A DNA stretch of 64,000 bases from an uncultured Paracoccaceae bacterium. GTDB lineage: Bacteria; Pseudomonadota; Alphaproteobacteria; Rhodobacterales; Rhodobacteraceae. The DNA lies in the NCBI GenBank assembly GCA_947492585.1, contig CANLND010000020.1, forward strand, positions 1 through 64,000, given 5' to 3'. Made by a program: the position numbers and the translations under genes. Of this stretch, positions 35,747 through 44,229 are shown piece after piece; position 1 is the first letter of the stretch; every line of letters starts with the position of its first letter. Below the pieces are notes generated by a model that worked only from the letters and a program-made list of their open reading frames with translations, was not told the origin of the DNA and did no database searches.

Positions 35747-37081
35747 ATGCATCATTTCATTGACAGGCGCGCCAATCCCAAAGGTAAAAGCCTGGGCAAC
35801 CGGCAACGGTTCCTGCGGCGCGCCCGTGAGAATATCAAAGAACGGGTCGACCGATCTGTCAAAGATAAGTCGATCAAGGACGGCGCCGAGGCGGTTGGCT
35901 CTGGAGAAAAAGTCACCATTCCATCCAAGGGCCTGAAAGAGCCGCGTTTGTATCACGGCTCAAAGGGCGGAAACCGTCAGTATGTATTACCCGGCAACAA
36001 GGATTTTGTTGTCGGTGATCAGATCAAGCGCCCCGAAGGGGGGAGTGGTAAAGGCGGCCGTAAGGGCGCTGAGGACGGCGAAGGGGATGACGAGTTTTCC
36101 TTTACTCTGACACAGGATGAATATCTCGAAATCTTGTTTGACGGGCTGGAACTGCCGGATCTGGTCGAAAAGGCTACGGTCGAAACAGAGACCATCGGCA
36201 CTCGGCGTGCAGGTCTGACGACGGCAGGCACCCCCAACAATCTGAACCTTGTGCGCACCATGCGCAATTCTCTGGGGCGGCGTATCGCGTTGCAGCGTCC
36301 GTCGACGAAGGCTCAAAAAGAGCTGGAGGCACAGATCGCTGATCTCGAAGGGGAGGAGACGCGCAGCGAGACGCAACAGGAATTGCTGGAGGCGTTGCTC
36401 AAGCAGCGGGACGTTTTGCTGCGCAAGCGCCGAGTGGTCGGCTACATCGATCCCTTGGATCTACGGTATGATACTTTTGTACCCGAGAAGATCCGCAATT
36501 CCCGAGCCGTTGTTTTTTGTTTGATGGATGTTTCGGGATCTATGCAGGAGCGCGAAAAAGATCTGGCCAAGCGGTTTTTCCTGTTGCTGCATTTGTTCCT
36601 GAACCGCTGTTACGAGCATACTGAGATAGTGTTTGTACGCCATACGCATCACGCGCAGGAAGTCGACGAAGATACGTTCTTTTATGCCCGTGAAACCGGG
36701 GGGACGATCGTCTCTACTGCATTGGAAAAGATGAAGGAAATCATCGAAGAGCGCTATCCGCCGGATGAGTGGAACATCTATGGGGCGCAGGCTTCGGATG
36801 GCGAAAACTTTGGCAATGACTCGCAGCGCTGCAAAAATCTTCTGCTGCAGCATCTTTTGCCAGTGTGTCAGTATTATGCCTATGTGGAAATTGTCGAAGA
36901 AAGCGCCGATCAGTTGCTGTTAAATCCTGAGGCTGGCGAAGATCTTTGGCAGAATTACCGCGAAGTCAAAGCCCAGTCAGCGCATTTTGAAATGCAACGA
37001 GTGGCCTTTGCGCAGCATATCTATCCGATTTTCCGCGAATTCTTTTTGCCCAAGGTCAAGGGAGGTCTGAATGTTGGATAA
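35747..37081 (+). CDS. yeaH: UPF0229 protein, YeaH-like, with VWA domain
   Basis: 444 aa. The N-terminus MHHFIDRRANPKGKSLGNRQRFLRR is typical of UPF0229. A Gly/Lys-rich segment lies at about residue 98 (GGSGKGGRKGAEDGEGDDE). The von Willebrand A-like domain has FCLMDVSGSMQEREKD, the MIDAS DxSxS motif, so metal binding is likely, and later IYGAQASDGENF. It is always found between prkA and spoVR and is thought to work with the kinase; its biochemical role is unknown. Its end overlaps spoVR by 11 nt. Confidence 0.95.
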   Translation: MHHFIDRRANPKGKSLGNRQRFLRRARENIKERVDRSVKDKSIKDGAEAVGSGEKVTIPSKGLKEPRLYHGSKGGNRQYVLPGNKDFVVGDQIKRPEGGSGKGGRKGAEDGEGDDEFSFTLTQDEYLEILFDGLELPDLVEKATVETETIGTRRAGLTTAGTPNNLNLVRTMRNSLGRRIALQRPSTKAQKELEAQIADLEGEETRSETQQELLEALLKQRDVLLRKRRVVGYIDPLDLRYDTFVPEKIRNSRAVVFCLMDVSGSMQEREKDLAKRFFLLLHLFLNRCYEHTEIVFVRHTHHAQEVDEDTFFYARETGGTIVSTALEKMKEIIEERYPPDEWNIYGAQASDGENFGNDSQRCKNLLLQHLLPVCQYYAYVEIVEESADQLLLNPEAGEDLWQNYREVKAQSAHFEMQRVAFAQHIYPIFREFFLPKVKGGLNVG

Positions 37082-38585
37082 AACACCCCCACCTGAACTG
37101 CTGTTTGAGGGCCCTGAATGGACTTTTGAGCTGCTTGAGAAAGCCCGCGACGCGATCGAAAAAATTGCGCTGAACGATCTGGGGTTGGATGTTTACCCAA
37201 ATCAGATCGAAATCATTTCGGCCGAGCAGATGCTGGATGCGTATTCCTGCATTGGTTTGCCCTTGATGTATCAGCACTGGTCGTTTGGCAAACACTTTGC
37301 CCGGGATGAAGCCTTGTATCGCACGGGGCGTCAGGGCTTGGCCTATGAAATTGTGATCAATTCCAATCCTTGCATCAGTTACAACATGGAAGAAAACACC
37401 ATGGCGATGCAAACCTTGGTAATGGCGCATGCGGCCTTTGGTCATAACCATTTCTTTAAAAACAACTATCTGTTCCAGCAATGGACGGACGCCGATGGCA
37501 TTCACGATTACCTGGCTTTTGCCAAAAACTATATCGCCGCCTGCGAAGAGCGGCATGGGTTGGACGCGGTTGAGGAAATCCTGGATGCGGCTCACGCGTT
37601 GCAATCGCAGGGGGTGTTTCGATATGGGCGCCCGCCAAAGCCAACCGCCGCCGAAGTCGCCGCCATGGCAAAAGTGCGCGAAGGTTACGAGAGCGGGCAA
37701 AGCGTTTTGGACATTTGGACCGATGCCACCCTTGGTGATCGCAGGGGAGACCATGTTGAAAATGGGCCCTATGGTCAGCGGCGCAAAGACATGAATATGC
37801 CACAAGAGAACGTGTTGTATTTCTTGGAAAAACACAGCCCGATCTTGGAAGGTTGGCAGCGTGAGATCTTGCGGATCGTGCGCAATCTCGCGCAGTATTT
37901 TTACCCGCAGAAGCAGACCAAGGTGATGAACGAAGGCTGCGCGACCTTTGTGCACTATTACATCGTGAACGAGCTGTATGAACAGGGCTTGATCACGCAG
38001 GGCGCGTTGATGGAGATCATGCACAGCCATACAAATGTGGTGCTGCAACCTGAATTCGACGATCCTCGCTATTCGGGCATCAACCCGTATGCGCTGGGCT
38101 TTGCGATGATGCAGGATATCTGTCGCATCTGTGAAAACCCGACGGACGAAGACCGGGAGTGGTTTCCTGAATTTGCGGGCAATTCGGATTGGCGCAAAGT
38201 GCTGCGCGATGCATGGGCAAACTATCGGGATGAAAGCTTTATTCAGCAATTCCTATCGCCGCATCTGATCCGTAAATTTAAGCTGTTTGCGCTAAGCGAT
38301 GTTGAGGAACAGCCTAATCTGGTGGTCAGTCAAATCCACAACCGGGCTGGCTACAAAGCCATCCGTCGTGATCTGGCCCATCAATATGATCTGGCTTATC
38401 AGGAGCCAGATATTCAGGTTGCGGATGCTGATCTGAAAGGAGACCGCGAGCTAAAGCTGATCCATACCGTGCGGGATGGTATCCATCTGAGCGAGGACGA
38501 CAGAGAAGAGGTCTTGATCCATCTGCGTCGCTTGTGGGGGTATGACGTGCGACTTGATGCGGTTGAGGTCCAGAGCAACCTGTGA
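37071..38585 (+). CDS. spoVR: SpoVR family protein (YcgB-like)
   Basis: 504 aa, the family length. Typical segments are PDIWPNQIEII-like YPNQIEIISAEQMLDAYSC, GLPLMYQHWSFGKHF, INSNPCISYNMEENTM, HAAFGHNHFFKNNYLF and MNEGCATFVHYYI. It has many His and Glu residues but no defined enzyme activity. GGGAGG 5-6 nt before the ATG lies within yeaH, so translation is coupled. Third gene of the prkA-yeaH-spoVR module associated with stress or starvation survival. Confidence 0.96.
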   Translation: MLDKTPPPELLFEGPEWTFELLEKARDAIEKIALNDLGLDVYPNQIEIISAEQMLDAYSCIGLPLMYQHWSFGKHFARDEALYRTGRQGLAYEIVINSNPCISYNMEENTMAMQTLVMAHAAFGHNHFFKNNYLFQQWTDADGIHDYLAFAKNYIAACEERHGLDAVEEILDAAHALQSQGVFRYGRPPKPTAAEVAAMAKVREGYESGQSVLDIWTDATLGDRRGDHVENGPYGQRRKDMNMPQENVLYFLEKHSPILEGWQREILRIVRNLAQYFYPQKQTKVMNEGCATFVHYYIVNELYEQGLITQGALMEIMHSHTNVVLQPEFDDPRYSGINPYALGFAMMQDICRICENPTDEDREWFPEFAGNSDWRKVLRDAWANYRDESFIQQFLSPHLIRKFKLFALSDVEEQPNLVVSQIHNRAGYKAIRRDLAHQYDLAYQEPDIQVADADLKGDRELKLIHTVRDGIHLSEDDREEVLIHLRRLWGYDVRLDAVEVQSNL

Positions 38586-38607
38586 TCTGCATACCGACAT
38601 GTGTGAT

Positions 38608-39267
38608 CTAACTTTTGGCGAGTTGGGTTTCCAAGGACACACGCGCATGGTCGATGTGCTGCGCGGTCAATTGGGCCGCGGTGTCGGCATCACCCGCGGC
38701 GCAGGCGCTTAGAATGGCGTCATGCTCTGCGCTGCTTTGTGCCATGCCGTCGCTCATGACCAGCTGTGCACGCAGATAGCGGTCAATCCGGGACATCGCA
38801 GTCTCAATTACGGACAGGTGAAACGGTTGATCGCTCGCTTGATACAGCGCCATGTGGAATTTTTTATTCAGCGCGCTAAAGGTCAAGGGATCTGTTGCGC
38901 TGGCAAAATCGTCTTGGTGGGTCCGTGCCCGAGCGATGATTTCTGGCGTGATGTTGGGCACGGCGCGCCGCATGACCTCGGCTTCGAGTGTGCTTCGAAA
39001 ATGAAAGATCTCTTGTGCTTCTTTCAGGGACAACGTCGCAACAAACGTGCCTCTGTTGCGGATGTGTTCAACCAGCCCTTGTTGTTCCAATTTGGCCAAG
39101 GCGTCGCGCACAGGGTAGCGTGAGGTATTAAAGGCCTTCGCAATTTGATCCTGTCGTAGTTGTTCTCCATCGCGCAGATCTCCAGCGATGATAGCACGGC
39201 GTAAATTGCGGGCTATGATGGTCGAGGCGGTTTCCGTTTTGGAGATATCAACGGCCTGAAACTTCAC
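38608..39267 (-). CDS. GntR-family regulator with FCD domain
   Basis: 219 aa. The N-terminal winged helix has RRAIIAGDLRDGEQLRQDQIAKAFNTSRYPVRDALAKLEQQGLVEHI. The C-terminal FadR/FCD helical domain (about residues 85-210) has likely metal-site residues in NKKFHMALY, SSAEHDAIL and AQHIDHARV. FCD regulators respond to small organic acids. It is downstream of the class III alcohol dehydrogenase on the same strand but separated by a strong terminator, so it is probably transcribed separately. Target genes cannot be deduced from the sequence. Confidence 0.9.
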   Translation of the reverse strand: MKFQAVDISKTETASTIIARNLRRAIIAGDLRDGEQLRQDQIAKAFNTSRYPVRDALAKLEQQGLVEHIRNRGTFVATLSLKEAQEIFHFRSTLEAEVMRRAVPNITPEIIARARTHQDDFASATDPLTFSALNKKFHMALYQASDQPFHLSVIETAMSRIDRYLRAQLVMSDGMAQSSAEHDAILSACAAGDADTAAQLTAQHIDHARVSLETQLAKS

Positions 39268-39323
39268 AATGGTCCTCGTGCGCTACGTGCGTCCATACCG
39301 CATGATCACAAGCGGTTGGGCAA

Positions 39324-39358
39324 CAAAAAAACGCAGGCCGCAAATGGCCTGCGTTTTG
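39324..39358 (-). terminator. Rho-independent terminator of class III ADH gene
   Basis: On the minus strand ACGCAGGCC pairs with GGCCTGCGT (9 bp, loop ATTTGC) and is followed by T7. It is 16 nt after the ADH stop. Confidence 0.93.
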
Positions 39359-39374
39359 GCTTAGCTTCGCTTGA

Positions 39375-40490
39375 TCAGAACTCCACGACGGCGCGGATTG
39401 ATTTACCTTCGTGCATCAGATCAAATCCTTCGTTGATCTGATCAAGCGTCAATTTGTGGGTGATCATGGGATCGATCTCGATCTTGCCGTCCATATACCA
39501 ATCAACGATTTTTGGGACATCTGTTCGGCCCGACGCGCCGCCAAAGGCGGTGCCGCGCCAGCTGCGACCGGTCACCAGCTGGAAGGGGCGGGTTGAGATC
39601 TCGGCACCCGCAGGGGCCACGCCGATGATGATCGATTCACCCCAGCCTTTGTGGGCGGCTTCCAATGCGGTGCGCATGACCTGCACGTTGCCGGTTGCAT
39701 CAAATGTGTAATCAGCGCCGCCGCCGGTCAGTTCAACCAGGTGTGCCACCAGATCGCCGTCAACTTCAGCGGGGTTCACAAAATCAGTCATGCCAAAGTG
39801 GGTCGCCATTTCAACCTTGCCAGGGTTGAGGTCGACGCCAACAATTTGGTCTGCACCCGCCAGACGCAGGCCTTGGATCACGTTCAAACCGATACCGCCG
39901 AGGCCAAAGACAATGGCGGTAGAGCCGATTTCGACCTTAGCGGTATTGATTACAGCGCCGATGCCGGTGGTGACGCCGCAGCCGATGTAGCAGATCTTAT
40001 CAAAGGGCGCGTCTTTGCGAACTTTGGCCAGCGCGATTTCCGGCACAACCGAGTGATTGGCGAAGGTGGAGCAGCCCATGTAGTGGTGAATGGGCGTGCC
40101 ATCCAGCATCGAGAACCGGGTGGACCCATCGGGCAGCAGGCCTTGGCCTTGTGTCGAGCGGATCGCTTGGCACAGGTTGGTTTTTGGGTTCAGGCAGTAG
40201 TCGCATTCGCGGCATTCTGGCGTGTAGAGTGGGATCACGTGATCACCGACGGCAAGGCTGGTGACGCCTTCGCCCACTTCGATTACGACGCCCGCACCTT
40301 CGTGGCCCAAAATTGCCGGAAAAATGCCTTCGGGATCGTCGCCCGAGCGGGTGAATTCATCGGTGTGGCACAGGCCGGTGGCCTTGATCTCTACCAGAAC
40401 CTCACCGGCGCGTGGGCCTTCAAGGTTCACTTCCATGATTTCCAACGGTTTACCGGCTTCTACGGCAACGGCGGCACGGGTACGCATCAT
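39375..40490 (-). CDS. S-(hydroxymethyl)glutathione dehydrogenase (class III alcohol dehydrogenase)
   Basis: 371 aa from MMRTRAAV, with GGAAG 6 nt upstream; the track start adds 25 non-family residues. It has the catalytic zinc site ATGLCHTDEFTRSG and GHEGAGVVIEVG, the structural zinc Cys set in CRECDYCLNPKTNLC, and the NAD motif VFGLGGIGLNVIQG. MLDGTPIHHYMGCSTFANHS is typical of class III. It oxidises the glutathione adduct of formaldehyde, the first step of formaldehyde detoxification, which suits a cell that demethylates compounds. It is divergent from copA and ends in a strong terminator. Equivalent names in use include adhC, frmA and flhA. Confidence 0.95.
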   Translation of the reverse strand: MMRTRAAVAVEAGKPLEIMEVNLEGPRAGEVLVEIKATGLCHTDEFTRSGDDPEGIFPAILGHEGAGVVIEVGEGVTSLAVGDHVIPLYTPECRECDYCLNPKTNLCQAIRSTQGQGLLPDGSTRFSMLDGTPIHHYMGCSTFANHSVVPEIALAKVRKDAPFDKICYIGCGVTTGIGAVINTAKVEIGSTAIVFGLGGIGLNVIQGLRLAGADQIVGVDLNPGKVEMATHFGMTDFVNPAEVDGDLVAHLVELTGGGADYTFDATGNVQVMRTALEAAHKGWGESIIIGVAPAGAEISTRPFQLVTGRSWRGTAFGGASGRTDVPKIVDWYMDGKIEIDPMITHKLTLDQINEGFDLMHEGKSIRAVVEF

Positions 40491-40733
40491 GACGAACTTC
40501 CTTTGCGTCTGGTCTTGGCTCATCCCGGTGGGTCCGGGGGGACATGCCACAAGGGCACGCCACATCTATCTATGTGTGTCTACTTCACGGCTATCTTGCT
40601 TTGCTGCATCGGGCAAGGCCGACAAGACCGCTTTGATCCGTCAACATGATAGCGCGCCTGTGTGATGATCAGAGCGAAAATTGCGACAGGCTGTCGTGGC
40701 TTCACGTCATTCGGGCCGCGAGATAGTTTTTTC

Positions 40734-40764
40734 TTGACCTTCCAGTAGATGGAGGCTGCAAAAC
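40734..40764 (+). promoter_or_regulatory. MerR/CueR-type copA promoter
   Basis: A -35 box TTGACC is followed by the dyad CCTTCCA-GTAGA-TGGAGG and a 19-20-nt spacer before an A-rich -10 region. This is the hallmark of CueR/HmrR promoters, where activator twisting corrects the long spacer. It lies about 35-60 nt before copA, and cueR is encoded just downstream. Confidence 0.8.
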
Positions 40765-40796
40765 GCTGGTCAAACTGACCGATTTGAGACCCAAGT

Positions 40797-43307
40797 ATGA
40801 CGCAGACAACACAGTATAGTTTAAGGGTGACTGGCCTCAATTGCGCTGGGTGCGTAGGGCGGGCGACGCAGGCGCTTGAGACAGTCGCGGGCGTCACACA
40901 AGCCAGCGTCAATTTGGCCAATTCCCGTGCCGATGTGACAGCTGCGGCCAGCGTTTCCCTTTCAGATCTGGTGCTGGCCTTGGACAGGGCGGGTTATCCT
41001 GCCGCGCAAAGCGATTTGTCGCTGCAGCTTGAGGGGCTGTCTTGTGGGGGCTGCGTGGGTCGGGCTGAGGCCGCACTGGGGGCGGTGCCGGGGGTTGTAT
41101 CGGTGACGGTCTCGCTGGCAGATGCCCGTGCACGCCTGCGCATACTAGAAGGTATCTTTCACCATCAAACGCTGATCGCGGCCGCCCGACAGGCTGGGTA
41201 CCCTATATTAGATCCCGCTGTAGGGGGGGCTGTTTCCGCAAGCCAGCGTGCAAATGAACGCGTCGAACGGGTGCAGCGTGACCTGATACGTAGGGCGTTC
41301 GTGGCCTTCGGGCTGACCCTGCCTGTGTTCGTCATTGAGATGGGGGGGCACATAGTGCCGGGGGTGCACCATTGGGTGATGGCTACGCTGGGTCAGCAGG
41401 CCAGTTGGGCGATGCAGGCGATTTTGGTGGGGTTGGTGCTGATCGGACCGGGGCGGGGTTTCTTTACCACAGGGTTTGCAGCACTGCTTCGGCGTGCCCC
41501 AGATATGAATACCCTTGTAGCGCTGGGAACCTTGGCGGCGTATATTTATTCGCTGGTGGCGTGTTTTGCTGCGGCGCTTTTGCCGCCAGACGCTGTGTCG
41601 GTATATTTTGAATCCGCCGGGGTGATTGTTACGCTGATCCTGATTGGGCGGGTATTGGAGGCGCGCGCCAAGGGTCAGACAGGGGCCGCCATCCGCGCGT
41701 TGGCGCATCTGCGGCCTGCGACCGCCCTACGGATTTCGTCTGACATGGAGTGTGGTACTGAAGCCGTTGAGGTGTCAGTGGACCTCATCGAGACAGGAGA
41801 TCTCATCCGTCTTCGTCCCGGTGAACGTGTGGCTGTTGACGGCACGATCATCGACGGGAACGGTTTCGTCGATGAATCCATGCTGACCGGTGAGCCTGTC
41901 CCGGTCACAAAATCCCGCGGAGACAGCGTGTCGGCCGGAACGGTGAATGGGGCAGGGGTGTTTGTCTATCAGGCAACTCATGTGGGGCAAGAAACCCGGT
42001 TGGCGCAGATCATCCAGCTTGTCGAACGGGCGCAGGCCGTGAAATTGCCAGTACAGGCATTGGTCGACCGGATCACCCAGTGGTTTGTACCTGCGGTTTT
42101 GCTGGTGGCTCTGCTGACGGTGGCGGTGTGGCTTCTCGTGGGGGGCTCAACGACGGCGGCCTTGGTGGCGGGCGTTTCTGTGCTGATCATCGCATGTCCC
42201 TGCGCCATGGGATTGGCCACCCCGACGTCCATAATGGTGGGGTTGGGGCGTGCCGCACAGCATGGGATCTTGTTTCGTCAGGGCACGGCACTGCAATCGC
42301 TGGACGGGATCAAACTGGTGGCGTTTGATAAGACCGGAACGTTGACGCAGGGGGCGCCGCAGCTGCACGAGGTCTTGTGCGCCCCGGGTTTTCGCAACGA
42401 TCAGGTCCTGCAATTGGTTGCGGCTGTCGAACGGCAGTCTGAGCACCCAGTTGCACAGGCCCTTGTGCGGGCCGCGCCGACTTTAACAACGACCGCGCAA
42501 TCGGTACAGGTACAGCCCGGAATGGGGATCGAAGGCAAAGTCGCGGGACAGACCGTGAGGGTTGGAAATCAATCCTTTGCTCTTGCGGGGCAACAGGTGC
42601 CAGATGTGTGGCGTGATGCAGTTGCGGCGGGCTCTTCGCGCGGTGATACGCTGGTGTTTGCAGCGTTGGACGGGCAGCCGTGTGCGGTCTTCTTCGTGGC
42701 AGACCAAATCAAACCTGATGCAAAACGCGCCATTGAGACCTTGCAATCAAATGGGTGCAAGGTCGCCTTAATCTCGGGGGATACACGAGACGCAGCAGAT
42801 CACGTGGCACAGCAATTGGGGATTTCTATCGTTCATGCAGCTTGCCTGCCGGATCAAAAGCAGGACCATGTGTCGGCGCTGCGGGAACAGTATGGTGCGG
42901 TGGCCTTTGTTGGCGATGGGATCAATGATGCGCCTGCACTTGCAGCGGCGGATTGCGGTCTCGCGCTGGGCACCGGTACGGATGTTGCAATGGAGGCAGC
43001 AGATGTGGTGCTGGCGTCGGGGTCTCCCACGGGGGTCGCAGCGGCACAGAACATTAGCCGTGCGACATTGCGCAACATTCGCCAAAATCTCGTGTGGGCC
43101 TTTGGATACAACGCCATTCTGGTCCCAGTGGCCGCTGGCCTGCTGGTGCCCTTTGGTGGTCCGATGTTATCGCCCATGTTGGCAGCGGGAGCGATGGCGG
43201 CCTCAAGCATTTTCGTGCTCGGGAATGCCCTGCGCTTGCGTCGGGGGCTTTTGATCATACATGATGACCATGACGACGCGCAGCACGGCTCGGCTGTGGC
43301 GAGATGA
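40797..43307 (+). CDS. copA: Copper-exporting P1B-type ATPase
   Basis: 836 aa. Two N-terminal heavy-metal-binding domains carry GLNCAGC (about residue 14) and GLSCGGC (about 80). There are eight membrane helices, with the ion-binding CPC in IIACPCAMGLATP. Cytoplasmic domains have the phosphorylation motif FDKTGTLTQG, the SEHPVA motif and the hinge GDGINDAPALAAAD. It pumps Cu(I) from the cytosol to the periplasm. It begins after a CueR-type promoter and is followed at 14 nt by its regulator, as in many alphaproteobacteria. Confidence 0.96.
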   Translation: MTQTTQYSLRVTGLNCAGCVGRATQALETVAGVTQASVNLANSRADVTAAASVSLSDLVLALDRAGYPAAQSDLSLQLEGLSCGGCVGRAEAALGAVPGVVSVTVSLADARARLRILEGIFHHQTLIAAARQAGYPILDPAVGGAVSASQRANERVERVQRDLIRRAFVAFGLTLPVFVIEMGGHIVPGVHHWVMATLGQQASWAMQAILVGLVLIGPGRGFFTTGFAALLRRAPDMNTLVALGTLAAYIYSLVACFAAALLPPDAVSVYFESAGVIVTLILIGRVLEARAKGQTGAAIRALAHLRPATALRISSDMECGTEAVEVSVDLIETGDLIRLRPGERVAVDGTIIDGNGFVDESMLTGEPVPVTKSRGDSVSAGTVNGAGVFVYQATHVGQETRLAQIIQLVERAQAVKLPVQALVDRITQWFVPAVLLVALLTVAVWLLVGGSTTAALVAGVSVLIIACPCAMGLATPTSIMVGLGRAAQHGILFRQGTALQSLDGIKLVAFDKTGTLTQGAPQLHEVLCAPGFRNDQVLQLVAAVERQSEHPVAQALVRAAPTLTTTAQSVQVQPGMGIEGKVAGQTVRVGNQSFALAGQQVPDVWRDAVAAGSSRGDTLVFAALDGQPCAVFFVADQIKPDAKRAIETLQSNGCKVALISGDTRDAADHVAQQLGISIVHAACLPDQKQDHVSALREQYGAVAFVGDGINDAPALAAADCGLALGTGTDVAMEAADVVLASGSPTGVAAAQNISRATLRNIRQNLVWAFGYNAILVPVAAGLLVPFGGPMLSPMLAAGAMAASSIFVLGNALRLRRGLLIIHDDHDDAQHGSAVAR

Positions 43308-43321
43308 TAGGGAGGTGGTCA

Positions 43322-43720
43322 ATGAATATCGGCGATGTGGCAGTGCGATCGGGATTGCCTGCTAAAACCATTCGTTATTATGAAGACATCGGATTGATCC
43401 GCCCGCATCGCAGCGCCAATGGATATCGGTGTTTTGCAGACACGGACCTGCACAAACTGGCGTTTTTGGCGCGGGCGCGGGCGCTTGGGTTTACCATCGA
43501 AGATTGTCGGACCCTTATGGGCCTGTACGAGGATGACAGCCGCGCAAGTGCGGATGTCAAAGCGCTGGCGCAGGAGCATCTTGGCAAGATTGCCGAAAAG
43601 ATCGGGGATCTTGAGGCGATGCGGGACACGTTGCGCGAGTTGGTGGAGTGCTGCGCAGGTGACGATCGGCCAGAGTGTCCCATATTGCACGGCCTAGCCT
43701 GCGGGGACCCTAAGGTATAA
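43322..43720 (+). CDS. cueR: CueR/HmrR-type copper-responsive MerR regulator
   Basis: 132 aa from ATG 43322, preceded by GGGAGG; the track start inside the copA end is less likely. The N-terminal MerR helix-turn-helix is MNIGDVAVRSGLPAKTIRYYEDIGLIRPHR. A dimerisation coiled coil follows, then the metal loop ECCAGDDRPECPIL, whose two Cys spaced as C-x7-C mark the Cu(I)/Ag(I) sensors. It activates copA from the long-spacer promoter upstream. It is co-transcribed with copA. Confidence 0.95.
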   Translation: MNIGDVAVRSGLPAKTIRYYEDIGLIRPHRSANGYRCFADTDLHKLAFLARARALGFTIEDCRTLMGLYEDDSRASADVKALAQEHLGKIAEKIGDLEAMRDTLRELVECCAGDDRPECPILHGLACGDPKV

Positions 43721-44229
43721 ATTTGCGTTAGCGGTACCGGGGCAGTGCGTGTCCCTGCGCATCAATAGCGAATAAGCCGACTGTCTTAAAATGTGCTATT
43801 AATATGTCGTAGGCCGCCACACCAACCACCAATTCTTTAATAAATTATTAACTATCGCACATCTGGCGGCTTTAATTGCAACCCGGGGTGCATTTCTTTG
43901 GTTTTCTATGGAACGCGCCGAATTTGATCCCAGCTGACCATTTTAGTGGCATGTGTCTTTCGAGCTGCTTGGTGATGATTAATGTGATACGCTTAACTCT
44001 TTGAATTAATAGATATTTTTGCGGACTAGGCTAGATCGGCGTGATGTTGCCGTACTCCCGGAATAGGGCTGGATCACCCTCTTTCAACACGCTAAGATCG
44101 CAATGAGGGCATATTAAAACTCTGCGTAGAATTATTTTTTACTACCTAAGATAGTAAAGCTTGTGATTTTTAATATAATGTACCACACTATTGAAAACCG
44201 GTGTATTTTGCATTGAGTGGGCGTGAATA
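43721..44229. other. AT-rich intergenic region upstream of winged-helix gene
   Basis: About 500 nt, distinctly AT-richer than the neighbouring genes (for example AATTCTTTAATAAATTATTAACTA and TTTTTTACTACCTAAGATAG). Probably a long 5' regulatory region of the next gene. The 103-aa minus-strand ORF beginning at 44443 is not convincing. No RNA was recognised. Confidence 0.45.

Noticed and set aside
37056-38249. 397-codon minus-strand ORF antisense to spoVR
   Set aside because: Complement of a well-conserved family gene; no recognisable motif and no ribosome site.
39651-40649. 332-codon plus-strand ORF antisense to the class III ADH gene
   Set aside because: Shadow frame of a conserved zinc enzyme, low-complexity composition.
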